This document shows, piece after piece, positions 28,100 through 36,593 of a stretch of DNA of 64,000 nt. Both the position numbers and the translations under genes were made by a program. Position 1 is the first letter of the stretch; each line of letters opens with the position of its first letter. Below the pieces are notes generated by a model. The model was not told where the DNA came from. It did not search any database and was given only the letters and a program-made list of their open reading frames with translations. Origin of the DNA: CAVVXN01 sp963772585 (GTDB lineage: Bacteria > Planctomycetota > PLA2 > JAEUHO01); contig CAVYXV010000002.1 of the NCBI GenBank assembly GCA_963772585.1, positions 620,001 to 684,000 of the forward strand, in the 5' to 3' direction.

Positions 28100-29277
28100 C
28101 TACCGCTCGACCGCCAGGGCCACGGCGTTGCCGCCGCCCAGGCACAGCGCGGCGAACCCGCGCTTCGCGTCCTTCTGCTGCATCGCGTAGAGCAGCGTCG
28201 TGAGGATCCTCGCGCCGCTCGCGCCGATCGGGTGACCCAGCGCCACCGCGCCGCCGTGAACGTTCGTCCGCTCCGGGATCAGCCCGGACTCCTTCGTGAC
28301 GCCGCAGGCGGCCGAAGCGAACGCCTCGTTCAGCTCGACGAGGCCGTAGTCCTCGATGGTGGTCCCCTCCTTCTGGAGGAGCTTCCGGATCGCGATCACG
28401 GGTGCGTACATCACCCACTGCGGCTCCGTGCCGCCGGTCGTGTAGTCGTGATCCGGGCGAGGGGCGTCAGCCCGCGCTTCTTCGCCTCCGCGTCGCTCAT
28501 CACGACCAGGGCGGAGGCGCCGTCGCTGATCTGCGAGGCGTTTCCGGGCGTGACCGTCCCGTCCTTGCGGAAAGCCGGACGGAGCTTCGCCATCGACGCG
28601 AGCGTGGTCCCGGCGCGGATGCCCTCGTCGTTGTCCACGACGGTGACGTTGCCCTTCCGGTCCTTGACCTCGACAGGCACGATCTCGTCCTCGAACCAGC
28701 CCTTCTCCGTCGCCTCCGCGGCGCGGCGGTGGCTCTCGACGGCGTAGGCGTCCATGTCCTCGCGGCTGACGTCGCACCGCTCGGCGATCAGCTCGCCCGT
28801 GTTGCCCATGTGGTAGTCGTTGTAGATGTCCCACAGGCCGTCGAACACCATGGTGTCTACGAGTTTCCCGTCGCCGAGCCGCAGCCCGTTTCGGATGCCC
28901 TTCGCCAGGTAGGGCGCGTTCGACATGCTCTCCTGGCCGCCGGCGACCACGACGTCGGCCTCGCCGAGCCGGATCTCGTTCGCGGCGAGCATCACCGACT
29001 TGAGCCCCGAGCCGCACACCTTGTTCACGGTGAACGCACCGACCTCGGGCGGGATGCCCGCGCCGAGCTGCGCCTGGCGCGCCGGGTTCTGCCCGAGCCC
29101 CGCCTGGAGCACCGTGCCCATGATCACTTCCTGCACGTCCTCGGGCGCGACCTTCGCGCGCTTCATTGCTTCTCGAATCGCGAGGCTCCCGAGCTCGGGC
29201 GAGCGGAAGGACGCCAGGCCCCCCTGGAAACGGCCGATCGGCGTACGGCACGCGGAAACGATGACGGCATCGGGCAT
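28100..29277 (-). CDS. Acetyl-CoA acetyltransferase (thiolase), one frameshift
   Basis: Condenses or cleaves acetoacetyl-CoA-type substrates. From ATG 29277 (Shine-Dalgarno GGAGGG) MPDAVIVSACRTPIGRFQ is the canonical start; the nucleophilic Cys is C88 in VNKVCGSG. The C-terminus has GGAVALGHPIGASGAR (active-site His) and CLGGGNAVALAV (second Cys). The frame changes once near 28445, where one additional base would restore DYTTGGTEPQW. Paired with the next 3-hydroxyacyl-CoA dehydrogenase in a butanoate or fatty-acid oxidation module. Confidence 0.93.
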
Positions 29278-29425
29278 GGAAGACCCTCCGGACACGGGAC
29301 GGGAGAAGAGACCCCGTGGATTCTACGGACACGGCGCCGGGGGCCGAACCGGGGACAGGACGCTCCCCCGCTTCCCCCGCGCCCCCATCCCCCCCGTTAC
29401 GCCGCGGCCTCGACGGGTCACGGCC

Positions 29426-29980
29426 TCACTCGAACCGCGTGTGGATCCGCGCGAGGTCCGCTTCCGTCAGTTCCAGCGCTTCCATCAAGTCCACGACGAC
29501 CTGGTCCAGCACCAGCAACAGGGCCTGTTCGAAGAGCGAGCCCAACGGGAGGTAGCGTTCGTTTCGACGCTTACGATTCTCGACCACCTTGCGATCGTCG
29601 ATCGTGAGCAGGGCGTCCGCCCCGCGCGCCGCGAGGCTCGCGTGGTTCGCCGTCACGACGGCCACCGGCGCGTGCGCCTTGTGCGCGATCTCGATGAAGA
29701 AGGAGAGCACGGGCGATCGCCCCGTCCTCGAACCGATGATCAAGAGGTCCCCCTTGCGGATCGCCGGCGTGATCACGTCGCCCACGTGGTAGACCCGCCG
29801 TCCGAGGTGCATCAGCCGCATCGCGAACCCGCGCATCATGAGCCCGGTTCGCCCGAGCCCCGTCACGAAGATGCGCTGGGACGACAGGATCGCCTCCTCG
29901 AACGCCTCGAGCTCGCGTCCCTTGACGCCCGCCAACACCCGGTGCAGGTCCTGCGCCGCTTCGTCGAAACGCTTCAGCAT
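29426..29980 (-). CDS. hxlB: SIS-domain sugar-phosphate isomerase, 6-phospho-3-hexuloisomerase-like
   Basis: A 184-residue single SIS domain, the length of 6-phospho-3-hexuloisomerase, which converts hexulose-6-phosphate to fructose-6-phosphate in the ribulose monophosphate path. Family-like motifs: RIFVTGLGRTGLMMRGFAMR, LMHLGRRVYHVGD, ITPAIRKGDLLIIGS and PLGSLFEQALLLVLD. No hexulose-phosphate synthase is in the window. A general sugar isomerase of the same fold remains possible. About 60 nt separate its start from the family-2 repeat. Confidence 0.75.
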   Translation of the reverse strand: MLKRFDEAAQDLHRVLAGVKGRELEAFEEAILSSQRIFVTGLGRTGLMMRGFAMRLMHLGRRVYHVGDVITPAIRKGDLLIIGSRTGRSPVLSFFIEIAHKAHAPVAVVTANHASLAARGADALLTIDDRKVVENRKRRNERYLPLGSLFEQALLLVLDQVVVDLMEALELTEADLARIHTRFE

Positions 29981-30039
29981 GCCGGCGCGTCCTCGAACCC
30001 ATGGGGCCTGGTGGGGAAGAGACCTCGGAACAGGCGCCC

Positions 30040-30175
30040 GCGTCGGATGCGGTCGCGACGAGGAAGCGGATCCGCGGGCGTAGCGCCCGCGACCTCGAGG
30101 AATTCGCGACCGAGGAGGGGCCGCAGACGGCGGGAAGGCGAGGGAAGAGGACGAGGGTCATTCACAGACAGGCCC
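30040..30175 (+). repeat. Dispersed repeat, family 2, copy 1
   Basis: Runs from GCGTCGGATGCGGTCGCGAC to TCATTCACAGACAGGCCC, matching the minus-strand copy at 22237-22373. Its last 18 bases include the stop codon and final codons of the convergent pyrK-like gene, so the element reaches into coding sequence. Confidence 0.75.
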
Positions 30176-31015
30176 CAGGACAAGGGTATCGAGCGGGAAC
30201 AGGCACCCGTCCACGCAGCAGAGGCGGTAGGCCACGTCCCCGGAGGGCTGCTTCTGCTGGAGGACGCACCCGAAGCACACGCCGAATCCGCAGCCCATGA
30301 ACTCCTCGGTGGCCGCCTCGCAGGGAATGCCCTTGGGCGTCAGCCGCTCGGCCAGCGCCTTGAACATCGAGACGGGCCCGCAGGCGAAGACGTAGTCGTC
30401 GGGGGTCAATCGCCCGCCCGCGATCAGCTCGTCCACGAACTGCGTGACGAACCCCTTCTTCCCGACCGAGCCGTCGTCCGTCGCGACGAGGACCCGGCAG
30501 CCGTGGGGCGCCACGATGTCCACGGGGACCGAGTGGTCGCCGTCGCGCGCGCCGTAGCAGACCGTCACATCGCGGATCCCCATCTCCTGGAGCTCCTCCG
30601 CGACGATCCGGATCGGCCCGGCTCCGATTCCCCCTGCCACGAGGACCGCCCGCTTCACCCCCCGTCGCGGGTGGATCGCGTTCCCGAGCGGCCCGACGAA
30701 GTCGATCCGCTCGCGCGCCTTCATCCGGCTGAGGGCCTCCGTCCCCGGCCCGATCACGTCGTAGAGGACGCAGAAGCCCGTCGCCGTCCCGCCGTGGCGG
30801 ATCACCCGGTGGACGGACATGGGACGGCGGAGCAACGGGTAGAAGGTCGACGACGTCCTCAGGTTCACGAATTGCCCGGCCCGGATCGACGGCGCGACCT
30901 CCGGCGCGTGCACCTTCATCAGCCACGTGACCGGCGCGACGGCCTTGTTCTCGAGGATCTCGCCCAGCATCTGCCGGGGGGCACCGGGTGCGGAAGGCCC
31001 GTCGGGCGGCGTCAT
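30158..31015 (-). CDS. pyrK: Dihydroorotate dehydrogenase electron-transfer subunit (PyrK family)
   Basis: A 285-residue FAD and [2Fe-2S] protein that passes electrons from dihydroorotate dehydrogenase (PyrD) to NAD. Seen: an FAD-binding barrel with PLLRRPMSVHRV, the NAD-binding AVLVAGGIGAGPI and YVFACGPVSM, and iron-sulfur Cys ligands C242, C247, C250 with C266/C267 downstream. The start ATG 31015 is preceded by a weak site. PyrD is not adjacent. Other oxidoreductase reductase subunits share this fold, but the Cys spacing fits PyrK. Its final codons lie within the family-2 repeat. Confidence 0.85.
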   Translation of the reverse strand: MTPPDGPSAPGAPRQMLGEILENKAVAPVTWLMKVHAPEVAPSIRAGQFVNLRTSSTFYPLLRRPMSVHRVIRHGGTATGFCVLYDVIGPGTEALSRMKARERIDFVGPLGNAIHPRRGVKRAVLVAGGIGAGPIRIVAEELQEMGIRDVTVCYGARDGDHSVPVDIVAPHGCRVLVATDDGSVGKKGFVTQFVDELIAGGRLTPDDYVFACGPVSMFKALAERLTPKGIPCEAATEEFMGCGFGVCFGCVLQQKQPSGDVAYRLCCVDGCLFPLDTLVLGPVCE

Positions 31016-31118
31016 GGCCGAGACCTTACCCGGCGCCCGCCCCACCCGAAGGGTTTCCGTCGCGAGAGGGTCCCGGGCGAAGGCTGGTCGCCGCCGCGCT
31101 TGCCCGTTCAATGGCGCG

Positions 31119-32144
31119 ATGGCGTACGTTCCCAAGGCCTGCGGCTTCATCCTCGTCAGGGACGGTCCGGCGGGGCTCGAGTACCTGCTCCTCACCAACC
31201 GCAAGCACGGGGCGCCGGGCGTCCCCAAGGGACACGTGGAGCCCGGCGAGAGCGAGCTCGATACCTCGCTCAGGGAGACCCGGGAGGAGACGGGCCTCGA
31301 GTTGATCTTCCCCGACCCGTGGTTCCGGACCGAGATCGCCTACCCCGTCCAGAAGGACGGCCGCGCGTACGACAAGCGGGTCGTGCTGCGGATCGCCCGG
31401 ACGGGCCTCGAGGACGTTCGCCTCTCGCCCGAGCACCGCGACTTCGCCTGGCTCGGCCTCGGCGACGCCCTCGCCAGGATCCCCTTCGAGAACCTCCGCC
31501 AGGCGGTCCGCGATGCCGCGCTCTACCTGAAGGACCGCGCCCTCTTCGCGCTGGAGCCGGCCACCGAGGCCGAGGCGACGGCCCACCTTGCCCGCCTCCC
31601 TCATGCCACGCCCGACCTGATCGCGCACGTCCGGGGCGGCGCGCGCCTCGCCCGGACCTTCGCCGAGGCGCTCGTGGAGGAGGGGAAGCCCGTCCACGTC
31701 GAGGCCACCGCCGTCGGCGCCATCCTCCACGACGTCGGCCGCGCGCTCGGCGAGCACGAGGGCCACCAGCTCGCCGGCATCGCGCACCTTGCCGGCCACC
31801 GCTTCGAGCCCTACCGCTTCGCCTGCATCTCCCACTTCACGAAGGGCGCCGTGGGCCTCGAGCTCAGGGCCGCCGGCCTCCCCGAGAGCCTGGTCGACGC
31901 CTTCCGCCGCACGATCGACCTCGCCACCCTCTCCTGGGAGGAGCACTGCGTGGCGCTCGCCGACTCCTGCATGCGGAACGGCGAGCCGGTCCGCCCGGCG
32001 CTCCGCTTCACGGACCTGAGGAGCCGCTACCCCTCCCACGACCTGATCGCGCTCCAGGAGCGACGGACGGAGGGCATCCGCCGCACGATCCAGGCCGCGC
32101 TCGCCGGCGCGGACCCGCTCTCGCTGGTCGAGCTGATCGCGTAG
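31119..32144 (+). CDS. Nudix hydrolase fused to an HD phosphohydrolase domain
   Basis: A 341-residue bifunctional-looking protein. The N-terminal third is a Nudix domain: KACGFILVRDG and the box GHVEPGESELDTSLRETREE (starting at residue 38) with all catalytic positions. Residues ~165-320 form an HD domain (HVEATAVGAILHDVGRALGE, then H in ACISHFTKGA) resembling metal-dependent phosphohydrolases. The Nudix part resembles diadenosine-tetraphosphate hydrolases. A joint role in nucleotide clean-up is inferred. Start at ATG 31119; divergent from pyrK. Confidence 0.85.
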   Translation: MAYVPKACGFILVRDGPAGLEYLLLTNRKHGAPGVPKGHVEPGESELDTSLRETREETGLELIFPDPWFRTEIAYPVQKDGRAYDKRVVLRIARTGLEDVRLSPEHRDFAWLGLGDALARIPFENLRQAVRDAALYLKDRALFALEPATEAEATAHLARLPHATPDLIAHVRGGARLARTFAEALVEEGKPVHVEATAVGAILHDVGRALGEHEGHQLAGIAHLAGHRFEPYRFACISHFTKGAVGLELRAAGLPESLVDAFRRTIDLATLSWEEHCVALADSCMRNGEPVRPALRFTDLRSRYPSHDLIALQERRTEGIRRTIQAALAGADPLSLVELIA

Positions 32145-32158
32145 GCGGCCCGGCAGCA

Positions 32159-32196
32159 GGAGGGCTTTCGCCGCCGCGCGGCGGCGAGAGCCCTCC
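32159..32196. terminator. Strong hairpin between convergent genes
   Basis: Two 19-nt arms (GGAGGGCTTTCGCCGCCGC at 32159-32177, complement at 32178-32196) pair with a single mismatch and no spacer. It lies 14 nt past the Nudix-HD stop and 8 nt from the stop of the opposite gene, so it can serve both. Confidence 0.65.
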
Positions 32197-32204
32197 CCAC
32201 GCCC

Positions 32205-32714
32205 CTACCGCAGCACGACCACCTCGTAGACGCCCGCGTCGGCGAACGAATCGCCCACGAAGTCCACCACGGTGCTCGGAACCTCCAGGGCGTCCCCCTG
32301 CGGCCGGATCACGCCGGTCTGGCGCAGCGGCTCCCGCTCCTGCAGGAGGCGGACGGCCTCCGTGAAGGCACGGCGGACGTCGCTGTAGTGCGGGGCGAGC
32401 CGATTCCAGGTGCCGGTGATCTCCTGCGGGGTTCCGCCGGACTCGGGGTGGGCGAGGTACCAGGTCTGCCCGGCGAAGCGCATCTCGACCACCGGAAGCC
32501 CGTCCTCGTCGTCTTCGGCGGGCGCGAGCCAGACCGGGAGCGCCTCCTCGGGCGGGACGTCGCGGCGCGGCGGCGGCGCCGGGGGCGGGGCGGTGGCGGC
32601 CCTCCCTTCGTCCCGGTAGACCCAGCGGTCGAGCGCCCCGAAGAGGAGGCCGCCGACGAGGAGCGTCCCCAGGACGACGAGCCACGTCGGCAGGCGGCGG
32701 ACGGGTGCGGCCAC
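32205..32714 (-). CDS. Single-pass membrane protein of unknown function
   Basis: About 169 residues if started at the GTG at 32714. One membrane helix near the N-terminus (TWLVVLGTLLVGGLLFGAL), a Pro/Ala linker (PPPAPPPRRDVPPEE), then a beta-rich globular part (VVEMRFAGQTWYLAHPE, STVVDFVGDSFADAGVYEVV). I do not recognise the family. No ribosome site marks the start, and the frame stays open further up into argS territory on the other strand. Confidence 0.6.
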   Translation of the reverse strand: MAAPVRRLPTWLVVLGTLLVGGLLFGALDRWVYRDEGRAATAPPPAPPPRRDVPPEEALPVWLAPAEDDEDGLPVVEMRFAGQTWYLAHPESGGTPQEITGTWNRLAPHYSDVRRAFTEAVRLLQEREPLRQTGVIRPQGDALEVPSTVVDFVGDSFADAGVYEVVVLR

Positions 32715-32805
32715 GGCACCATCGTCGCCCCACTCCGCGGACGGGACAAGCAGGGGCCCGAGGATAGGATCGCGCCCTGCCCCCACCCCGGCCCCGGAGG
32801 AGACG

Positions 32806-34539
32806 GTGAACGCCTTCCGCCAGGACACGATCGACTGCCTCGTAAGCGCCACAGGTCTCGAGCGCGCGCGCGTCGAGGAGCTCCTCGTCGAGGCGGAGGC
32901 GGCGCGCGGCGAGTACGCGCTCCCCTGCTTCAAGCTGGCGAAGGAGCGCCGGATGGCGCCGCCCAGGATCGCCGAGGCGATCGCCGCCGCCGCAAAGCCC
33001 ACGGGCCGAGTGGCCGCCGTCCTCGCCGAGGGGCCCTACGTGAACGTCAGGGTGGACCGCCCGCGCTTCGCCGAGGAGACCCTGGCCGAGGTCCAGGAGC
33101 GGGGCGAGGCCTTCGGTCACGGGGCGAGCGGCCGCGGGCACACGGTCGTGATCGACTTCTCGAGCCCGAACGTCGCCAAGCCCCTGGCGTTCCATCACCT
33201 CCGGACGAACGTGATCGGCAACAGCCTCGGCCGCCTCTACCGGGCCGGGGGCTGGACGGTCGTGGGGATCAACCACCTCGGCGACTGGGGCACCGGCTTC
33301 GGGAAGCTCCTCCTCGCCTGGGAGCGCTACGGCGACGACGCCCGCCTGGGCGACCTGGAAGCCGACGAGCTGAACGCGCTCTACGTGAAGATCAACGGCG
33401 AGATCGCCGAGGAGCGCGCGGAGGGCGGCGACGCGCTCGCGGAGCAGGCACGCGCCTGGTTCAAGCGGCTCGAAGACGGCGACGAGGTCGCCCGCCACCG
33501 CTGGAAGCGCTTCGTCGAGACGAGCGAGCGCGAATTCCAGGCGGTCTACCGCCTGCTTGGCATCACCTTCGAACGGACGTGGGGCGAGTCGTACTACGAG
33601 GACAAGATGGACGCCGTCATCGAGCGGCTCCGCGTGAAGGGCCTCCTCGAGGAGAGCGAGGGCGCGCAGGTCGTCCACCTCGACGAGGAGGGCATGCCGC
33701 CGTGCCTGATCCGCAAGGCCGACGGGGCGACGCTCTACGCCACCCGCGACCTCGCCGCCGCCGTGCACCGCCACGACGTCTTCGGCTTCGACCGCGCGAT
33801 CTACGTGACCGACCGGGGCCAGGCGCTCCACTTCCGCCAGATCGTGCGGGTGCTGGAGAAGGCGGGCTACGAATGGGCCTCGTCGATCCGCCACGTCCCC
33901 TTCGGCGTGATCCGGATGGGCGGGAAGCGCACGAAGACGCGGGAGGGGAGCGTGGTGCTGCTCCGCGACGTCTTCGACGAGGCCGTCGAGAAGGTCCGCG
34001 GCCTGATCCGCGAGAAGAACCCGGACCTGGAGGACGCCGACCGCGTCGCCGGCGAGGTGGGGATCGGCGCCGTCGTCTTCAGCGATCTCAAGAACCGTCG
34101 CGAGAACGACATCGACTTCGACTTGGACCAGGTCGTCGCCTTCGAGGGGAAGACCGGCCCGTACGTCATGTACAGCCACGCCCGGGCGTGCTCGATCCTG
34201 AGCAAGGCGGGCGAGGCCGTGCGCCCCGCCTCGAAGATCGACCCCTCGCTCCTCGGTCACGACGCCGAGCACCAACTGGTGCGCCTCCTGGCCGCCTTCC
34301 CCGATCGCGTGGACCTCGCCCGCGAACGCGACGAGCCGAGCGAGGTCGCGAGCCACCTCCTCGACCTCTGCGAGGCCTTCCATGCCTACCACACGCTGGG
34401 CGGGCGGGACCGCGCGCTCCGCGTACTCGCCGACGACGCGGACCTTCGCGCCGCGAGGCTCGCGCTCACCGACGCGGTGCGCCAGGCGCTCCGAAGCGGT
34501 CTGGACCTGCTCGGCATGGCCGCGCCCGAGCGGATGTAG
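32806..34539 (+). CDS. argS: Arginyl-tRNA synthetase
   Basis: Charges tRNA-Arg. The 577-residue protein starts at a GTG (32806) with GGAGGAGAC upstream. The HIGH-equivalent motif is NVAKPLAFHHLRTNVIGNSL; HLGDWGTGFGKLL is typical of ArgS; the DALR anticodon-binding domain includes YVMYSHARACSIL and EASHLLDLCEAFHAYH-like sequence (VASHLLDLCEAFHAYH). ArgS lacks a canonical KMSKS, as here. The island entry point, tRNA-Arg(CCT), lies 4.5 kb downstream. Confidence 0.95.
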   Translation: MNAFRQDTIDCLVSATGLERARVEELLVEAEAARGEYALPCFKLAKERRMAPPRIAEAIAAAAKPTGRVAAVLAEGPYVNVRVDRPRFAEETLAEVQERGEAFGHGASGRGHTVVIDFSSPNVAKPLAFHHLRTNVIGNSLGRLYRAGGWTVVGINHLGDWGTGFGKLLLAWERYGDDARLGDLEADELNALYVKINGEIAEERAEGGDALAEQARAWFKRLEDGDEVARHRWKRFVETSEREFQAVYRLLGITFERTWGESYYEDKMDAVIERLRVKGLLEESEGAQVVHLDEEGMPPCLIRKADGATLYATRDLAAAVHRHDVFGFDRAIYVTDRGQALHFRQIVRVLEKAGYEWASSIRHVPFGVIRMGGKRTKTREGSVVLLRDVFDEAVEKVRGLIREKNPDLEDADRVAGEVGIGAVVFSDLKNRRENDIDFDLDQVVAFEGKTGPYVMYSHARACSILSKAGEAVRPASKIDPSLLGHDAEHQLVRLLAAFPDRVDLARERDEPSEVASHLLDLCEAFHAYHTLGGRDRALRVLADDADLRAARLALTDAVRQALRSGLDLLGMAAPERM

Positions 34540-34577
34540 GGGGGCGCCGGCGCGCGGGGCCGGGAAGCGGGAGCCGA

Positions 34578-34625
34578 GGGGAGGGGGCGCGGCCTACCCG
34601 ACGAGGGCGGCAGCGCCCCCTCCCC
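34578..34625. terminator. Bidirectional terminator between argS and cytochrome gene
   Basis: Perfect 13-bp arms (GGGGAGGGGGCGC at 34578-34590 and its complement at 34613-34625) around a 22-nt loop, located between the convergent stops of argS and the cytochrome gene. Confidence 0.55.
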
Positions 34626-34663
34626 CCGCGCCCCCCTTCCCTCTTGGGAGCGTCCGCCTTCCC

Positions 34664-35086
34664 CTACCGGAGGGTCGAAACGAACGCCTCGAGGGCGTTC
34701 AGGTCGTCCGAGCCGAGCTCCATCGGCTTCGTCTTGACCTTCTCCCGGAGCATCTCGTTCATCTTCTGCTGGCCGGTGATGACCTTCTGCGCGTCGAGGT
34801 CGTACTTGGGGTAGCTCTTGAGGCGGGCCGCGCGGAGCCGGTTCGGGCCCTGGGTGTGGCAGTCGGCGCAGGACTTCCCGCCCTCGTTCCACTTCTTCTG
34901 GAAGAGTTCGCGGCCGCGGGCGACGGCGTCCATGAGGGCCTTGCGGGCGACCTGGGGATCGAAGACGGGCGGGTCGTCGCCGCGGACCCGGCCGGCCGCG
35001 AGGCCGACGCCGAGGAGGGCGAGGCCGACGAGGGCCAGGAGGCCCAGGACGGGGAGCGCCGTCGGGGGGTGCGGGCGTCGGGACAT
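34664..35086 (-). CDS. Membrane-anchored or secreted monohaem cytochrome c
   Basis: A 140-residue protein with an N-terminal hydrophobic segment (VLGLLALVGLALLGVGLAAG) and one haem site CADCH (C73, C76, H77). A Met that could be the sixth ligand appears in KPMELGSDDL near the end. The fold looks like a small class I cytochrome; a periplasmic electron carrier is likely. The start at 35086 has GGAGG. It is divergent from the SpoIIE-type gene. Confidence 0.85.
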   Translation of the reverse strand: MSRRPHPPTALPVLGLLALVGLALLGVGLAAGRVRGDDPPVFDPQVARKALMDAVARGRELFQKKWNEGGKSCADCHTQGPNRLRAARLKSYPKYDLDAQKVITGQQKMNEMLREKVKTKPMELGSDDLNALEAFVSTLR

Positions 35087-35213
35087 GGGGTCCTCCGGAA
35101 GGGGGAGCCGGGAGTATAGGAGGGGGGCCGCGGGGCGGGATGCCCCGCGGCCCCCGGCCCGCGCGGTGCTACTGTCAGGGGCTTCCCCGCCGCCGGGCCC
35201 CAGGATTTCCGCC

Positions 35214-36542
35214 ATGACCTTCTCTCCCGCCCAGGCCCACGCGAAGCGAGCGGCGACGACGCCGGTCCGGCCGCAGGGCGTAGGCCGTGCGGCGATCGAC
35301 CCTCCCTCCCCCGAGGCCGCCCGCGCCCCCGCCCCCGAGTCTTCCGCCGGGCGGATCGCCGTCCGGGGATTTCGCCGGCTCGGGGAGAAGGCGGCGGTGC
35401 GGTTCCTCAGGGATTTCCTCGGGGCGGTCGTCGGGGGCGACACGTACGACCTGAAGCGCAACCCGACGCTCTGGGTGGGCTTCGTGATGGCGCTCCCGAT
35501 CCCGTTCATCACGTTCGCGTCGGGGGGGCCGGCGTGGCTGATGCTGCTCTCGATCCCGGCGCCGTTCTTCTGGGCGGTGGTCGTGGGCGCGGCGGGGCGG
35601 GCGGGGATCCGGCAGTTCGAACGCTCGGAGCGGCTGGAGCGGGAGATCGTCCGCACGCTCGACATGGCGAACCTCGCGCACCGAAGCTACGAGCAGGCCC
35701 TGAACCAGGAGGTGGAGCGGCGGCGGAGCCTCGAGCAGCGGGAGCTCGCGGTGGTGTCGGACCTCCAACTCGCCGAGGCGGTCCACCGGACGCTGATCCC
35801 GTCGAGCATCCAGCGGCCCGACGTGGAAGTGGCCGTCCGCCACATCCCGACCGAATACGTAGGCGGCGACTACCTCTTCGCGACGATCGTGGACCAGCGT
35901 TGGCTCTACCTGGTGATGGGCGATGTGAGCGGGCACGGCGTGGCGGCGGCGCTGGTGGTGGCGCGGCTCCACGGGCTGATCCGGCGGCTGACGCTCGAGA
36001 ATCAGGCAAGCCCGGTCACGATCCTCGACAAGGTGAACCGCGCGGCGCTCCAGCTCTTCCGGCACACCTACTTCTTCATGACGATGGGGGTCTTCCGGCT
36101 CGATCTCAAGACGGGGCGGCTCCGCTACGCGACGGCGGGCCACCCCGCGCAGTGCCTGCTCCGAGGGGACGGCTCGCTGGAGCTCCTGCGCACGCCAAAC
36201 CGGCTGCTCGGGATCGACGGCGACATCTTCGACTCCGAACGCCCCGGCGACATGGTGCAGATGGCGCCCGGCGACACCGTCGTGCTCTTCACCGACGGCC
36301 TCTACGAGATCCTCTCCGGCGCGGGTGGCGAGATGCTCGGCGAGGAGGCCCTTCAGGAGCGGATCAAGGGGCTGAGCGGCCTGGAGCCCGCGCTGCTCGC
36401 CGGCGAGATCCTCCAGGAGTTGGCCGACTTCCAGGGCCGCTCGAACTTCGGCGACGACGTCTCGCTGATGGTGGCGACCTGGGAGGGCCCGACGGACGGC
36501 GACCCGTCGTACGCCGACAACCAGGACGACACCGGCCCCTGA
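35214..36542 (+). CDS. Membrane-tethered SpoIIE/PP2C-type serine phosphatase
   Basis: A 442-residue protein. Two membrane segments lie at about residues 83-125 (LWVGFVMALPIPFITFA, WLMLLSIPAPFFWAVVVG), followed by a helical linker and a C-terminal SpoIIE domain of ~220 residues with metal Asp motifs (EYVGGDYLF, MGDVSGHGVAAAL, LFTDGLYEI, FGDDVSLMVA). Such phosphatases act in partner-switching with anti-sigma factor antagonists, controlling stress or surface programmes; no partner gene is beside it. It is a paralogue of the gene at 56929-58062. Confidence 0.88.
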   Translation: MTFSPAQAHAKRAATTPVRPQGVGRAAIDPPSPEAARAPAPESSAGRIAVRGFRRLGEKAAVRFLRDFLGAVVGGDTYDLKRNPTLWVGFVMALPIPFITFASGGPAWLMLLSIPAPFFWAVVVGAAGRAGIRQFERSERLEREIVRTLDMANLAHRSYEQALNQEVERRRSLEQRELAVVSDLQLAEAVHRTLIPSSIQRPDVEVAVRHIPTEYVGGDYLFATIVDQRWLYLVMGDVSGHGVAAALVVARLHGLIRRLTLENQASPVTILDKVNRAALQLFRHTYFFMTMGVFRLDLKTGRLRYATAGHPAQCLLRGDGSLELLRTPNRLLGIDGDIFDSERPGDMVQMAPGDTVVLFTDGLYEILSGAGGEMLGEEALQERIKGLSGLEPALLAGEILQELADFQGRSNFGDDVSLMVATWEGPTDGDPSYADNQDDTGP

Positions 36543-36593
36543 CCGCGGGCGAGGCCCGACCCGCCGACGCCTCCCCGCCGAGGACCCCGCCCC

